Shown: piece after piece, positions 35,934 to 45,315 of the stretch
How the letters are laid out: the number at the start of each line of letters is the position of its first letter
How positions within the stretch are numbered: the first letter of the stretch is position 1
Source of the DNA: Clostridiales bacterium
GTDB lineage: Bacteria; Bacillota; Clostridia; Saccharofermentanales; DTU023
DNA: 64,000 bases
Direction: 5' to 3'
NCBI GenBank assembly: GCA_028724525.1
Contig: JAQYCV010000005.1
Coordinates: 90,898 to 154,897, forward strand
Notes under the pieces: model-generated
Databases searched by the model: none
What the model saw: only the letters and a program-made list of their open reading frames with translations
What the model was told of the DNA's origin: nothing
Translations under genes and position numbers: made by a program

Positions 35934-36794
35934 ATGTATAACAATAATGAAACAGATTATAGAGACAACTATGGTTACCAGGATTCTGGAGAGGCCTACT
36001 CTTATGAGCCTGGCCAGGACCAATATGTAGACTATTATTCTCAAGAAGAGCCTGTCTATTACCCAGAAGAGGATCCTAATGCCTACCAGCCTGGCCAAGA
36101 TCCTTATGCCGACTATTATGGGCAAGAGGATCTTGCCTATTATCCAGAAGAGGCAACCAGTGAACCGTCTAGCCCCACTGCCAGGCAAAAGCAAATGAAG
36201 TTGGTAGGCCTCGTCTTGTTTATCCTCATTGTGCTAGTGATTGCTCTCCTTAAGGGAGCCAGCCCCAAATCCGCAGGCCAGCCTGGTCAAGCTGGTCAGC
36301 AGGCTCATGTGGATAAGCCCAAAGAAGAAGTATCGGAGGAAGCTTTCCATGCCTTCCGTTTCCAACTTCCGGGCAAGTGGAAAGCCTTAGAGGCGGCAAA
36401 TCCTGAACAAGCGGAATTTACCTGTAGCTACATCCCCAATAAATCTTCTAAGAGTGAGACTTTTACGGTCTATACCAAGGACCCCAGCCAGCAAGCGCAA
36501 GCGGCTCTTGCCAGCTTGTCTGAGGAGGAAATCCTGACTTCCTATCTGGAAGCTGTGCAGCAGGATAGCCAGGTCCATGAATTTTCAATCCTGGAGGACC
36601 ATTATCCTCTTGGCCTTGCCCACCGTAGCTTTAGCTATAAGTTCAGTCAGGAGCCTGATCTGGCCTATGTTGTTAATACGGTGCTACTTAAAGATGGCCA
36701 ACTTTACGTCTGGCAAAGCTCTGCTGAAGAAAGTGAAAAAGCCTGGGTTGACAGCACCCATGCGGATATCCTCAATAGTTTGAAGCTAGATTAA
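35934..36794 (+). CDS. Single-pass membrane protein with Tyr-rich repeated cytoplasmic N-tail
   Basis: YEPGQDQYVDYYSQEEPVYYPEEDPNAYQPGQDPYADYYGQEDLAYYPEE duplicated unit, then one TM helix and an extracytoplasmic domain. Confidence 0.75.
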   Translation: MYNNNETDYRDNYGYQDSGEAYSYEPGQDQYVDYYSQEEPVYYPEEDPNAYQPGQDPYADYYGQEDLAYYPEEATSEPSSPTARQKQMKLVGLVLFILIVLVIALLKGASPKSAGQPGQAGQQAHVDKPKEEVSEEAFHAFRFQLPGKWKALEAANPEQAEFTCSYIPNKSSKSETFTVYTKDPSQQAQAALASLSEEEILTSYLEAVQQDSQVHEFSILEDHYPLGLAHRSFSYKFSQEPDLAYVVNTVLLKDGQLYVWQSSAEESEKAWVDSTHADILNSLKLD

Positions 36795-36835
36795 ACTCTT
36801 TATCAGGCGTATGCCTTGGTTGTTAGGAGATATTT

Positions 36836-37666
36836 ATGAGCGAAAAATGCAATCATCATTGTGAGGGCTGCCAGGAGGCGTGCGGCGAATCCCAGGCGGG
36901 CAAACCGCATTTTGCCGCCCCCTTGCACCCCATGTCCCAAGTCAAACAAGTCATCGCTGTCATGTCTGGCAAAGGTGGGGTGGGCAAGTCTTTAGTGAGT
37001 TCCCTGCTAGCCGCCCGCCTACAGGCCCAAGCTAAGCAGACGGCAATCCTGGATGCAGATATCACGGGCCCCTCTATCCCACAAGCCTTTGCTTTGGCCG
37101 ACAAAGCCGTGGGAACAGATCAGGGAATTTTGCCTGTCAAAACCCGGACGGGGATAGATGTGATGTCTATCAACCTGCTCTTGCAGGATCATACCGAGCC
37201 TGTCGTTTGGCGGGGCCCTGTGATTGCCGGTACAGTCAAGCAGTTTTGGTCGGACGTGATCTGGCAAAACGAAGACTATATGATTGTAGATATGCCACCC
37301 GGTACAGGGGATGTGCCCTTGACTGTCTTCCAGTCTCTTCCTGTGGACGGGATTGTGGTGGTGACCTCTCCCCAGGACTTGGTTTCCATGATTGTGACAA
37401 AAGCGGTTAAAATGGCAGAAATCATGCAAATCCCGATCCTTGGTCTGGTGGAAAACTTGTCCTATTTTACATGTCCCGATAATGGCAAAGACTACCAAGT
37501 TTTTGGCGACAGCCACATTGAAGAAATTGCCTTAGCCCACCATCTGCCGGTCCTTGCCCGTATCCCTATCGAGCCGGCTATTTCGCAAGCAGTTGACCAG
37601 GGCAAGATTGAAGACTTAGTTGCCCCTTGGCTGGACCCGTTAGTTGATAGGATCCTTGCCCTTTAA
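36836..37666 (+). CDS. Mrp/NBP35-type P-loop ATPase (Fe-S scaffold family)
   Basis: CNHHCEGCQEACG N-terminus; VIAVMSGKGGVGKSLVSSLLA; DMPPGTGDVPLTVFQSLP. Confidence 0.93.
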   Translation: MSEKCNHHCEGCQEACGESQAGKPHFAAPLHPMSQVKQVIAVMSGKGGVGKSLVSSLLAARLQAQAKQTAILDADITGPSIPQAFALADKAVGTDQGILPVKTRTGIDVMSINLLLQDHTEPVVWRGPVIAGTVKQFWSDVIWQNEDYMIVDMPPGTGDVPLTVFQSLPVDGIVVVTSPQDLVSMIVTKAVKMAEIMQIPILGLVENLSYFTCPDNGKDYQVFGDSHIEEIALAHHLPVLARIPIEPAISQAVDQGKIEDLVAPWLDPLVDRILAL

Positions 37667-37710
37667 TTCAATGAGTTGGGAGTGCCTTGATAGGGCTCTT
37701 TTAGCTTTCT

Positions 37711-37740
37711 GCCCAGGCTTGATGCTTGGGCTTTTTATTT
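37711..37740 (+). terminator. Terminator after Mrp gene
   Basis: GCCCAGGCTTGATGCTTGGGCTTTTTATTT. Confidence 0.8.
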
Positions 37741-38946
37741 GACCAATTCATTCATGAGGATAACCTGGTCATGGACGGCGGAAGCGGAATTGGGATCCTC
37801 GGTGCTAGCTCCCAGGGTGACCAAGATATAACGGCGGCCATTTTTCTCAAAGAGGCTGGCTTGGCATTGTTCTTGGCCTGTATAACCAGATTTGCCTGCC
37901 AAGATACTGGTGGAAAAGTCCGGGTCGGAGTTAAATTTCCACATAAAGGTGGAAAGCATACCTAAACCTTCTGGATAGAAGGCATCTGGGGCCATGGCAT
38001 AGCTGTTAGAGCCAGCAATTTGGACAAAGCGCTTATCCTGGCAGGCGGTCCACAAGAGTTTAGCCATATCCTGGGCGGTTGAATAGAGGTCATCTTCCGG
38101 CAAACCTGTTGGATTGGTGAAATGGCTATGCTTGAGCCCAATTTCTTGGGCTTTTTGATTCATGGCTTGAACGAAGGCTTCCTGGCTGCCAGAAATTTCC
38201 CGGGCCAGGGCATGGGCGGCATCTGCCCCGGAGGGGAGGAGGAGACCATGGATCAGGTCTTCAACCGTCAACTCTTGGCCAGGCTGGAAGCCCGCTGTGC
38301 TGGCACCCGCTTCTGCCAGTCCTGCCACATCTTGCTCTTGGATGACCACGCGCTGATTTAAATCCTGGTAGTGGTCTAGGGCCAAGAGGGCGGTCAATAC
38401 CTTGGTGAGGGAGGCGGGGGCAAAAGCCTGGTCAGCCTTTTCTTGCGCCAAGTCCAGACCGGTTTCCAGATCTAGCAGGCAATAAGTCTGGCTGATCAAT
38501 TGACTGGGGTCAAAGTTAGGCTGGATATGCGCCTGGATGAGGTCTGCCTGGACCTGCTTGTCCGTATTGGCAGATTCCTGCTGAGAGGCCTGGCTACTGG
38601 CTTCCAGACCAGCCTCAGCTGTTTGGGAAACCTCTGCCACTCCTTCTGAGGGACCGGACGTATGTGTCGTGAAACTTTCCCCAGACCCACTGCTATGCGC
38701 TTGGGGATCATCACTTTGAGATGCCTGCCTATTCGTTGCAGAAAAACTAAAGACCGTCTCAGTCTTTTCCTTATCTGCGCTGGGACCTATGTATTTGATG
38801 ACAAAAAGGCCTAAGATTGCCAAGCATAAAATACTGGCCAAACTGACTAGGATAATCATGAGTGGGTCGCGGCGGGATCGGCTTGACGGAAGCTCCTGGG
38901 GCCTCTCTTGATTTTTATGAGATCTTTGGGGTCCTGTCATAGGCAT
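37735..38946 (-). CDS. D-alanyl-D-alanine carboxypeptidase (S11) with N-terminal TM
   Basis: FAPASLTKVLTALLAL (SxxK), LLLPSGADAAHALA, AGKSGYTGQEQ; SD AAGGAG supports start 38946, the longer ORF would run into tRNA-Glu. Confidence 0.88.
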   Translation of the reverse strand: MPMTGPQRSHKNQERPQELPSSRSRRDPLMIILVSLASILCLAILGLFVIKYIGPSADKEKTETVFSFSATNRQASQSDDPQAHSSGSGESFTTHTSGPSEGVAEVSQTAEAGLEASSQASQQESANTDKQVQADLIQAHIQPNFDPSQLISQTYCLLDLETGLDLAQEKADQAFAPASLTKVLTALLALDHYQDLNQRVVIQEQDVAGLAEAGASTAGFQPGQELTVEDLIHGLLLPSGADAAHALAREISGSQEAFVQAMNQKAQEIGLKHSHFTNPTGLPEDDLYSTAQDMAKLLWTACQDKRFVQIAGSNSYAMAPDAFYPEGLGMLSTFMWKFNSDPDFSTSILAGKSGYTGQEQCQASLFEKNGRRYILVTLGASTEDPNSASAVHDQVILMNELVK

Positions 38947-39006
38947 AGGGGAATTCTCCTTCCTGCGTCTGCCGAATATCTTCATGCTAGACCAATAGCA
39001 TTCATA

Positions 39007-39040
39007 AAAAAACTCCGGGACTTCTCCCGGAGCTTTTTTG
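39007..39040 (-). terminator. Bidirectional-looking terminator after tRNA-Glu
   Basis: AAAAAAACTCCGGGACTTCTCCCGGAGCTTTTTT. Confidence 0.85.
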
Positions 39041-39114
39041 GTGACCCGTAGGGGAATCGAACCCCTGACTCCGCCGTGAAAGGGCGGTGTCTTAAACCTC
39101 TTGACCAACGGGCC
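39039..39114 (-). tRNA. tRNA-Glu (TTC)
   Basis: GGCCCGTTGGTCAAGAGGTTTAAGACACCGCCCTTTCACGGCGGAGTCAGGGGTTCGATTCCCCTACGGGTCACCA; anticodon loop CTTTCAC. Confidence 0.95.
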
Positions 39115-39117
39115 GTA

Positions 39118-39194
39118 TGGTAGCGGCGGTAAGATTTGAACTTACGACCGATCGGGTATGAACCGATTGCTCTGGCCAGCTGAGCTACGCCGCC
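39118..39194 (-). tRNA. tRNA with CAT anticodon (Met type)
   Basis: GGCGGCGTAGCTCAGCTGGCCAGAGCAATCGGTTCATACCCGATCGGTCGTAAGTTCAAATCTTACCGCCGCTACCA; loop TTCATAC. Confidence 0.92.
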
Positions 39195-39214
39195 GAACTT
39201 ATCAGCGCTTATGA

Positions 39215-39243
39215 ATACTAACAGAGCTTTTTTCTCTTGTCAA
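39215..39243 (-). promoter_or_regulatory. Promoter of the tRNA-Met/tRNA-Glu unit
   Basis: Minus strand TTGACA-17 nt-TAGTAT. Confidence 0.8.
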
Positions 39244-39264
39244 ATATCTTAAAAAATTTGTTGG

Positions 39265-39587
39265 ATTGGCTAAAGTGAAAAAGTAAGTTCCGCACCAAAG
39301 GGAGCGAAGGTACGGAATGGGTGGCTAGAGAGCTATGCTACTTTGGATTTTCGGATTCTCCGGCATTATTACAACTAATGGGTGAGTCACTGGGCAAATT
39401 TGCAAGAAATGGATGGTAAAGAGGGCAAATCTGCAAGTAATGGGTTGCTAAGGCGCTAAGATCCATCCATTACTTGCAAATATGTCTGAAATCTAAGAAA
39501 TCCGAAATAAGGGGGCTAAATGGCCAAGATGTTTTGGGCCACGAGAACTGGCTCATGGAGCTAAATGTGACCGAAAGTAGCATGTAC
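39265..39587 (+). repeat. Dispersed repeat copy B (most complete)
   Basis: Collinear with A and C; ends ctatgctactttgg (left) and ccgaaagtagcatgt (right) form an imperfect inverted pair. Confidence 0.85.
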
Positions 39588-39623
39588 CCACTAAATTCTT
39601 GTTTTGCCATAAAAGCCTATGCT

Positions 39624-39685
39624 ATCGTTTGATCAATTCGAAGTAATAACATGTATCGTTTAATCAATTTGAGGTAATAACATGC
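39624..39685 (+). repeat. 31-bp tandem duplication spanning the SD/start codon of the thioredoxin-like gene
   Basis: ATCGTTTGATCAATTCGAAGTAATAACATGT / ATCGTTTAATCAATTTGAGGTAATAACATGC, 27/31 identical. Confidence 0.9.
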
Positions 39686-40365
39686 GATATCATCGATTAT
39701 ATTTAGTCCTTATTACGATTCTGCTTCTTGGCCTGGGCCTTGCGGCTTGTAGCCAGCCTGCACAGATCAAAGTTGTTGAAAAAACAGAAACTCAAGCCCA
39801 GAGCCATGAGGAGGCTGGACCTACTGATCTTAGTCAGACAGAAGAAGCTCAATCCGCAGCTAAGGCTAATGGCAAGTCAGAAGATGCCCAAAGTAGCCAA
39901 ACAAGTAGCGGTGAAAGCACCCTGGCAGGCGATCAGGCTGAGAAGGCTGAGTTGGAAAGCCTGGTAGAAGTGCGGAATGAGCTGGATAAGCAGGTGACCT
40001 ATCAAGAGGTCTTGGCTCAGGAGGATGGGAGCTACAGCTTCCACGAGCTGGCTATTTCCGATTTATTTGCTTGGCTGGATGCCCAAGACAAGCCTGTGTT
40101 TTTGGACTTCTGGGCTCCCTGGTGCAAACCCTGCCTGCTTGCCTCTCCTGAGGTGGATGGCCTCGCCTCCCAATATGGGGACAAACTGAGAGTGCTTAAG
40201 GTTAATGTAAGTGACCTAGCTCCAGAAGTTGTAGCCAGCTTTGAAATTTATGGCATTCCCCATTTTGTCTTGCTGAATAAGCAAGATATCCAAGCGGATT
40301 GGGCGGGCTTTGGTCCAGGCCGTATGGATGAGATCCGTCAAAGTATTGATCAGGTCTTGAACTAG
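39682..40365 (+). CDS. Thioredoxin-fold lipoprotein
   Basis: LLGLGLAACSQ lipobox; VFLDFWAPWCKPCLLASPEVDGLA. Confidence 0.9.
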   Translation: MRYHRLYLVLITILLLGLGLAACSQPAQIKVVEKTETQAQSHEEAGPTDLSQTEEAQSAAKANGKSEDAQSSQTSSGESTLAGDQAEKAELESLVEVRNELDKQVTYQEVLAQEDGSYSFHELAISDLFAWLDAQDKPVFLDFWAPWCKPCLLASPEVDGLASQYGDKLRVLKVNVSDLAPEVVASFEIYGIPHFVLLNKQDIQADWAGFGPGRMDEIRQSIDQVLN

Positions 40366-40426
40366 CTGGCCCTGGACGATCCCTTTGACTGGACTAGACC
40401 AGTAAGACATTAAGCTTAAAACGAGA

Positions 40427-40457
40427 AGTGGCCGTCAGCAGACTTGCTGACGGCCAT
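40427..40457 (+). terminator. Strong hairpin terminator between convergent genes
   Basis: TGGCCGTCAGCAGACTTGCTGACGGCCATATTT. Confidence 0.7.
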
Positions 40458-40549
40458 ATTTACATTTTTGGAGCTCAGATATGGGGCCTAGATATCAAGA
40501 CTTAGGTATTAGTATCCAGATATCAAAATCAGGCCTAAAACTGGGCTAG

Positions 40550-42256
40550 TTATTCTTGGGGCTTATAGGATTCCCGGAGGCCAACCGATTGGTTAAAGAC
40601 AGGATGGTCATCTCGGTCGTCCTCTGAGTCTACACAGAAATAGCCCTGGCGCATAAACTGCCAGGAAGCTTCTTTGCGGTGGTCACAGAGCCAGGCTTCC
40701 AGTTTGCATCCTTGGAGGACTTGGACGGAGTCTGGGTTAATGAGTTCGGTGTAGTCCTGGTCGCCTTCATCTGGGTTTTCTACGGTGAAGAGTTTGTCAT
40801 AGAGGCGGAGTTCAGCGTCTTTACAGCTGGTGCTGTCTACCCAGTGGATTGTGCCACGGACTTTTTCGCCCTCCCGAGCTTGGCCTCCACGGGTTTCTGG
40901 ATCATACTCTGCGGTAACATAGAGGATATTGCCTGCTTCATCCTTCACGCAACCGGTGCATTCTACAATGTAAGCACCCCGCAAGCGGACCTTATTGCCG
41001 GGATAGAGGCGGCGGTATTTCTTGGGCGGGACTTCTTCAAAGTCGTCAGCTTCAATCCAGATTTCGCGGGAGAAGCTGGTTTGGTGGGTGCCCAATTCTG
41101 GCTTTTGAGGATGGTTTTCTAATTCTAAATCTTCCACTTGGCCTTCTGGATAGTTAGTAATGACTAGCTTAAGAGGGCGAAGAACAGCCATGCCGCGGAG
41201 GGCTGTTTCGTTTAAGTCCTCACGCAGGCAGTATTCCAGGAAGTCATAAGAGACCACGGAATCCACTTTGGAGACCCCAATGCCGTTGCAGAAGTTAAAG
41301 ATGGACCGGGGGGTGTAGCCCCGGCGGCGGAGGCCAGAAAGGGTGGGCATGCGGGGGTCGTCCCAGCCAGAAACAACGTGGGATTCTACCAGCTGGCGCA
41401 GTTTGCGCTTGGACATGACCGTGTAATCCAGGTTGAGCCGGGCAAATTCAATTTGCCGGGGCTTGTTAGGGCAGGAGATATGCTGGACGACCCAGTCGTA
41501 GAGGGGGCGGTGGTCTTCAAATTCCAGGGAGCAGAGGGAGTGGGTGATCCCCTCGATTGCATCTTCGATGGGGTGGGCAAAGTCGTACATGGGGTAGATG
41601 CACCATTCCGTACCTGTGCGGTGGTGTTCTAGATGGCTGATCCGGTAAATGACGGGATCCCGCATATTCATATTGCCCGAGGCCATATCGATCTTGGCCC
41701 GCAGGGTCATTGAGCCGTCCGGGAATTCTCCAGCCTTCATTCGACTGAAGAGGTCTAAGCTCTCCTCGATGGGGCGGTTGCGCCAAGGCGATTCCTTGCC
41801 TGGCTCGGTCAGGGTGCCGCGATTGAGCCGGATTTCTTCTGCGCTTTCTTCACAGACAAAGGCCAGGCCCTTACGAATCAGTTCCTGGGCATAGGCATAC
41901 ATTTGGTCAAAGTAGTCGGAGGCGTGATAGAAGCGGTCGCCCCAGTCGTAGCCCAGCCACTTGACGTCCTTCTGGATTTGCTCCACAAAATGCTCTTCCT
42001 CTTTGGCGGGGTTGGTGTCGTCCATGCGGAGATTGCAAAGGCCGCCATACTTGAGGGCTGTAGTGAAATTGATATAGACCGCCTTGGCGTGGCCAATGTG
42101 CAGATAGCCGTTGGGTTCCGGTGGGAAGCGCGTGTGGATACGCTGCTCATAGGAACGCTCACCGGGTTTGAGGTCCTCATCAATGAAGTCGTGGATAAAG
42201 TTGTTGCGGGGCTCCATGGCCTCGGGATGGTCTACTAGTGGTTTTTCTGCTGACAT
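40550..42256 (-). CDS. glnS: Glutaminyl-tRNA synthetase
   Basis: NNFIHDFIDEDL, HTRFPPEPNGYLHIGHAKAVYIN, VMSKRKLRQLVE. Confidence 0.95.
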   Translation of the reverse strand: MSAEKPLVDHPEAMEPRNNFIHDFIDEDLKPGERSYEQRIHTRFPPEPNGYLHIGHAKAVYINFTTALKYGGLCNLRMDDTNPAKEEEHFVEQIQKDVKWLGYDWGDRFYHASDYFDQMYAYAQELIRKGLAFVCEESAEEIRLNRGTLTEPGKESPWRNRPIEESLDLFSRMKAGEFPDGSMTLRAKIDMASGNMNMRDPVIYRISHLEHHRTGTEWCIYPMYDFAHPIEDAIEGITHSLCSLEFEDHRPLYDWVVQHISCPNKPRQIEFARLNLDYTVMSKRKLRQLVESHVVSGWDDPRMPTLSGLRRRGYTPRSIFNFCNGIGVSKVDSVVSYDFLEYCLREDLNETALRGMAVLRPLKLVITNYPEGQVEDLELENHPQKPELGTHQTSFSREIWIEADDFEEVPPKKYRRLYPGNKVRLRGAYIVECTGCVKDEAGNILYVTAEYDPETRGGQAREGEKVRGTIHWVDSTSCKDAELRLYDKLFTVENPDEGDQDYTELINPDSVQVLQGCKLEAWLCDHRKEASWQFMRQGYFCVDSEDDRDDHPVFNQSVGLRESYKPQE

Positions 42257-42362
42257 GATTCTTTCCTCGATATTTTAGCTTTGCCACAGCCACAAGAACT
42301 AGCGAGCTGGGGGGGCAGGATGTGTCGAATAAGTTTAGGGCTTATGGGCCCTGTAGGGCTTC

Positions 42363-43847
42363 TTAGGCCTCTAGCTGGGACTGGAGGAAGGCTTGTCCCG
42401 CCTTTAGCCGGCGGAGGCTTTCCTCTCGGCCAAGGATCATCATGATCTCAATGGCTCCGCCGGGTGTGACGGTTTGGCCGGATAGAGCCAAACGGGGAGG
42501 ACCCATGACTTGGCCAGTTTTCCAGCCTTTTTCGGGGCCCAGGCCCATGAGGGCATCGTGGATACTGGCGCGATCAAAGTTGGGCAACTTTTCTAGAAGG
42601 TCAATTTCTGTTGTCAGAATTTCCAGAGAGAAGGCAGGATCAAGCTTTTGCCGTTTATTATAGAAGAGGTCCCCTTCATAGGGTGTTGTTTTCAGGAAAA
42701 AACCTAGCATTTCTGGGAACTGCTGGGGGGTTTCCATCCGGCTTTGCAGGATCTCTGCCAGGACATCCAAGTCGTAGGCCTGGCCAGCAAAAAAGTCATC
42801 TGCAAAGGGCTTGAGCCAGGCTTTAAAGTCTTCTGCTGGCATAGCCTGGAGATACTGGGCGTTGTACCAAGAGAGCTTTTGATAGTCAAAGACTGCGGGG
42901 GATTTGCTGATATTGGCTTCATCAAAAACTTGACGCAATTCTTCCAGACTAAAAATCTCCCGGGTGTCTGAGCCAGGGGCCCAGCCCAAGAAGGCTAGGT
43001 AGTTGACTATGGCCTCTACCAGGTAGCCCTCAGCGACAAGGTCTTGGAAGGAGGTTGCCCCGTGCCGCTTAGAAAGCTTTTTGCCATCGGTCCCCAGGAT
43101 AAGGGGGAGGTGGACATATTCTGGTGGCTCCCAGCCCAGGGCCTCGTAGAGCAGATTGTATTTAGGAGTAGAAGACAGGTATTCAGAGCCCCGGACCACA
43201 TGGGTAATCCCCATTTCATGGTCATCGATGACATTGGCGAAGTTGTAGGTTGGGAAGCCATCGGTCTTCAAGAGAATCTGGTCTTCCAAGTCTTCATTGG
43301 CCACGGTGATCTCCCCGTAAACCATGTCATGAAAAGTCGTCTCGCCCTCCAGAGGCATCTTCTGCCGGATGACATAGGGCTGGCCCGCAGCCAGCTTGGC
43401 CTCTATCTCCTCAGGGCTTAAGTTGCGGCAGTGCCGGTTGTAACCATAGGTCTTTTGCCCATCCGGGCCCTCGGTAGCCTGGGCTTCCAGCTCCTCTTTG
43501 GAGCAGAAGCAACGGTAGGCCTTGCCCTCTGCCAGCAGTTTTTCTGCGTAGGGCTTATAGTGGTCCAGCCTTTCACTTTGGACATAAGGACCAACAGGAC
43601 CACCCACATCAGGGCCTTCGTCATGGGTCAGGCCACAGGCGGCTAAGGTTTGGTAGATCACGTCTACAGCCCCTTCCACCTTGCGCTCTTGGTCCGTATC
43701 TTCGATACGGAGAATAAACTGCCCATCTTTTCTTTTACTGATCAACCAGGTGTAGAGGGCTGACCGCAAATTGCCAATGTGCATGAAGCCTGTGGGGCTG
43801 GGGGCAAAACGAGTTCTACGTGTGGTCATAAGGTCTCCTTCAGGCAC
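42363..43847 (-). CDS. gltX: Glutamyl-tRNA synthetase
   Basis: RTRFAPSPTGFMHIGNLRSALYTWLISKR, DGKKLSKRHGATS. Confidence 0.97.
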   Translation of the reverse strand: MPEGDLMTTRRTRFAPSPTGFMHIGNLRSALYTWLISKRKDGQFILRIEDTDQERKVEGAVDVIYQTLAACGLTHDEGPDVGGPVGPYVQSERLDHYKPYAEKLLAEGKAYRCFCSKEELEAQATEGPDGQKTYGYNRHCRNLSPEEIEAKLAAGQPYVIRQKMPLEGETTFHDMVYGEITVANEDLEDQILLKTDGFPTYNFANVIDDHEMGITHVVRGSEYLSSTPKYNLLYEALGWEPPEYVHLPLILGTDGKKLSKRHGATSFQDLVAEGYLVEAIVNYLAFLGWAPGSDTREIFSLEELRQVFDEANISKSPAVFDYQKLSWYNAQYLQAMPAEDFKAWLKPFADDFFAGQAYDLDVLAEILQSRMETPQQFPEMLGFFLKTTPYEGDLFYNKRQKLDPAFSLEILTTEIDLLEKLPNFDRASIHDALMGLGPEKGWKTGQVMGPPRLALSGQTVTPGGAIEIMMILGREESLRRLKAGQAFLQSQLEA

Positions 43848-43961
43848 TCTTTGAGGAGTGCTATCTTATAGCAACTAGGACAGGGTCGGCCTGTCATGTC
43901 TTTTCTCAAGATTTTACTCTATCATAAGACAAAAAGGGCAAAAAGGGGGGGAGGACCTGGC

Positions 43962-44879
43962 ATGTTAGGTTATATTCGGCCTTGGACAGATGAGCTTTTA
44001 ATGAAAGACTATAAACGCTACCGGGCAGTCTATTGTGGGGTTTGCAAACGCCTGGGCGCATTGCATGGTCAATTTTCCCGCCTAGCCTTGTCCTATGATG
44101 CTTGCTTCCTGGCCTTGTTTTTTCTAGCTTTTGTAGAAGACGAGCCCCCTATGCAAGAAGAGGCTTGCTTATTTCACCCTCTGACCCGGCACCTTACGGC
44201 CCAGGCCCACCCCCTCTTGGATTTTGCGGCAGGCCTGACCTGCTATCTGGGCCTGGCTAAGTTCCAGGATGATCAAAGAGACGGGGAGGTCATGCGGTCC
44301 CTCCTGCCGAGCTTGTTACTGCGGACAGGAGCCAAAAAATTCCGCCAAGCCAACCCCCACTTGGTCCCCCAATTGGAGGCCCAGCTCCAAGCGTCTTGGG
44401 CCTATGAGCAGCTACATGCGGGTCAGTTAGAGGTGAATAGTGTAGACCAGGCAGAGACCTTTGCCCGTGCAATGGCAGACCTCTCCGGCCAACTCTTAGA
44501 CTTGATCTTCCAACAAGCGGCTCAGCTGACTGAAAGCTCAGTTTTTAGCCAAGACAAGAATCTCCATCTCGTGGGCCTTCTAGGCCAATATTTGGGGGCC
44601 TGGATTTATCTCATTGACGCCCTAGATGATAAGGAAGCTGATGAGGCGCGCGGTCGCTTTAATCCCTATCGGGGACTTACTAGGGAGGAGTATCTGCCCT
44701 TGGCTAGCAGACTTTTGGCGGAAGCCCAGGGACAGGCAGATAGCCTGGCAGCTCTCTTTGCTTATTACAAGGATGCCGCTATAATTGAAAACATTGTACA
44801 TTTAAGCCTACCTCACCAGGTAGATCAGATACTCGTTAAGAAGGATAAAGCAGAGCGTGGCCACGAAAGATCCTTATAA
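43962..44879 (+). CDS. DUF5685-like protein
   Basis: [55 protein letters not shown]; paired with DnaJ gene. Confidence 0.7.
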   Translation: MLGYIRPWTDELLMKDYKRYRAVYCGVCKRLGALHGQFSRLALSYDACFLALFFLAFVEDEPPMQEEACLFHPLTRHLTAQAHPLLDFAAGLTCYLGLAKFQDDQRDGEVMRSLLPSLLLRTGAKKFRQANPHLVPQLEAQLQASWAYEQLHAGQLEVNSVDQAETFARAMADLSGQLLDLIFQQAAQLTESSVFSQDKNLHLVGLLGQYLGAWIYLIDALDDKEADEARGRFNPYRGLTREEYLPLASRLLAEAQGQADSLAALFAYYKDAAIIENIVHLSLPHQVDQILVKKDKAERGHERSL

Positions 44880-45303
44880 AGTTCTAGGAGTAGATCCCAC
44901 CGCCAGTATGGACGAGATTAAGAAAGCCTATCGCGCGATGGCGAAAAAATACCATCCTGATAGGCACAGTGATCCTGTCGCTAAAGAGTTGGCTGAGGAG
45001 AGGATGGCAGAAATCAACGCTGCCTATGAGGCGATTGAGTCTGGGACGGCCCAGCGGCAGTCCAACCAGTCCAGCCAAAATCCCTTTGGGGACTGGCCCT
45101 TTGGTCCTAATTCGACTTCCAGTAGCCGGCCCCAAGGGCAAAACCCCTGGAGCCACCAACAATCTTGGCATGAAGGCCGGACTTACCGGCAAAGCGGACC
45201 GACTAACATGGGAGGGTCCTCTTGCTGTGACCAGCTGTGCTGCTTGTGTTTGGCAGATTCCTGCTGTGAATGTATGGGCGGGGATCTTTGCCGTTGTATG
45301 TAA
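44857..45303 (+). CDS. J-domain protein with Cys-rich C-terminus
   Basis: [36 protein letters not shown]-terminal [28 protein letters not shown]. Confidence 0.9.
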   Translation: MATKDPYKVLGVDPTASMDEIKKAYRAMAKKYHPDRHSDPVAKELAEERMAEINAAYEAIESGTAQRQSNQSSQNPFGDWPFGPNSTSSSRPQGQNPWSHQQSWHEGRTYRQSGPTNMGGSSCCDQLCCLCLADSCCECMGGDLCRCM

Positions 45304-45315
45304 ATCAGGCTTGAC

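Noticed and set aside
37735-39108. 457-aa version of the D,D-carboxypeptidase ORF starting at 39108
   Set aside because: The first 41 codons overlap tRNA-Glu and its terminator; an SD supports a start near 38946
43945-43951. G7 tract before the DUF5685 start as a phase-variation switch
   Set aside because: Short and overlapping a purine-rich SD region; no evidence beyond the run itself
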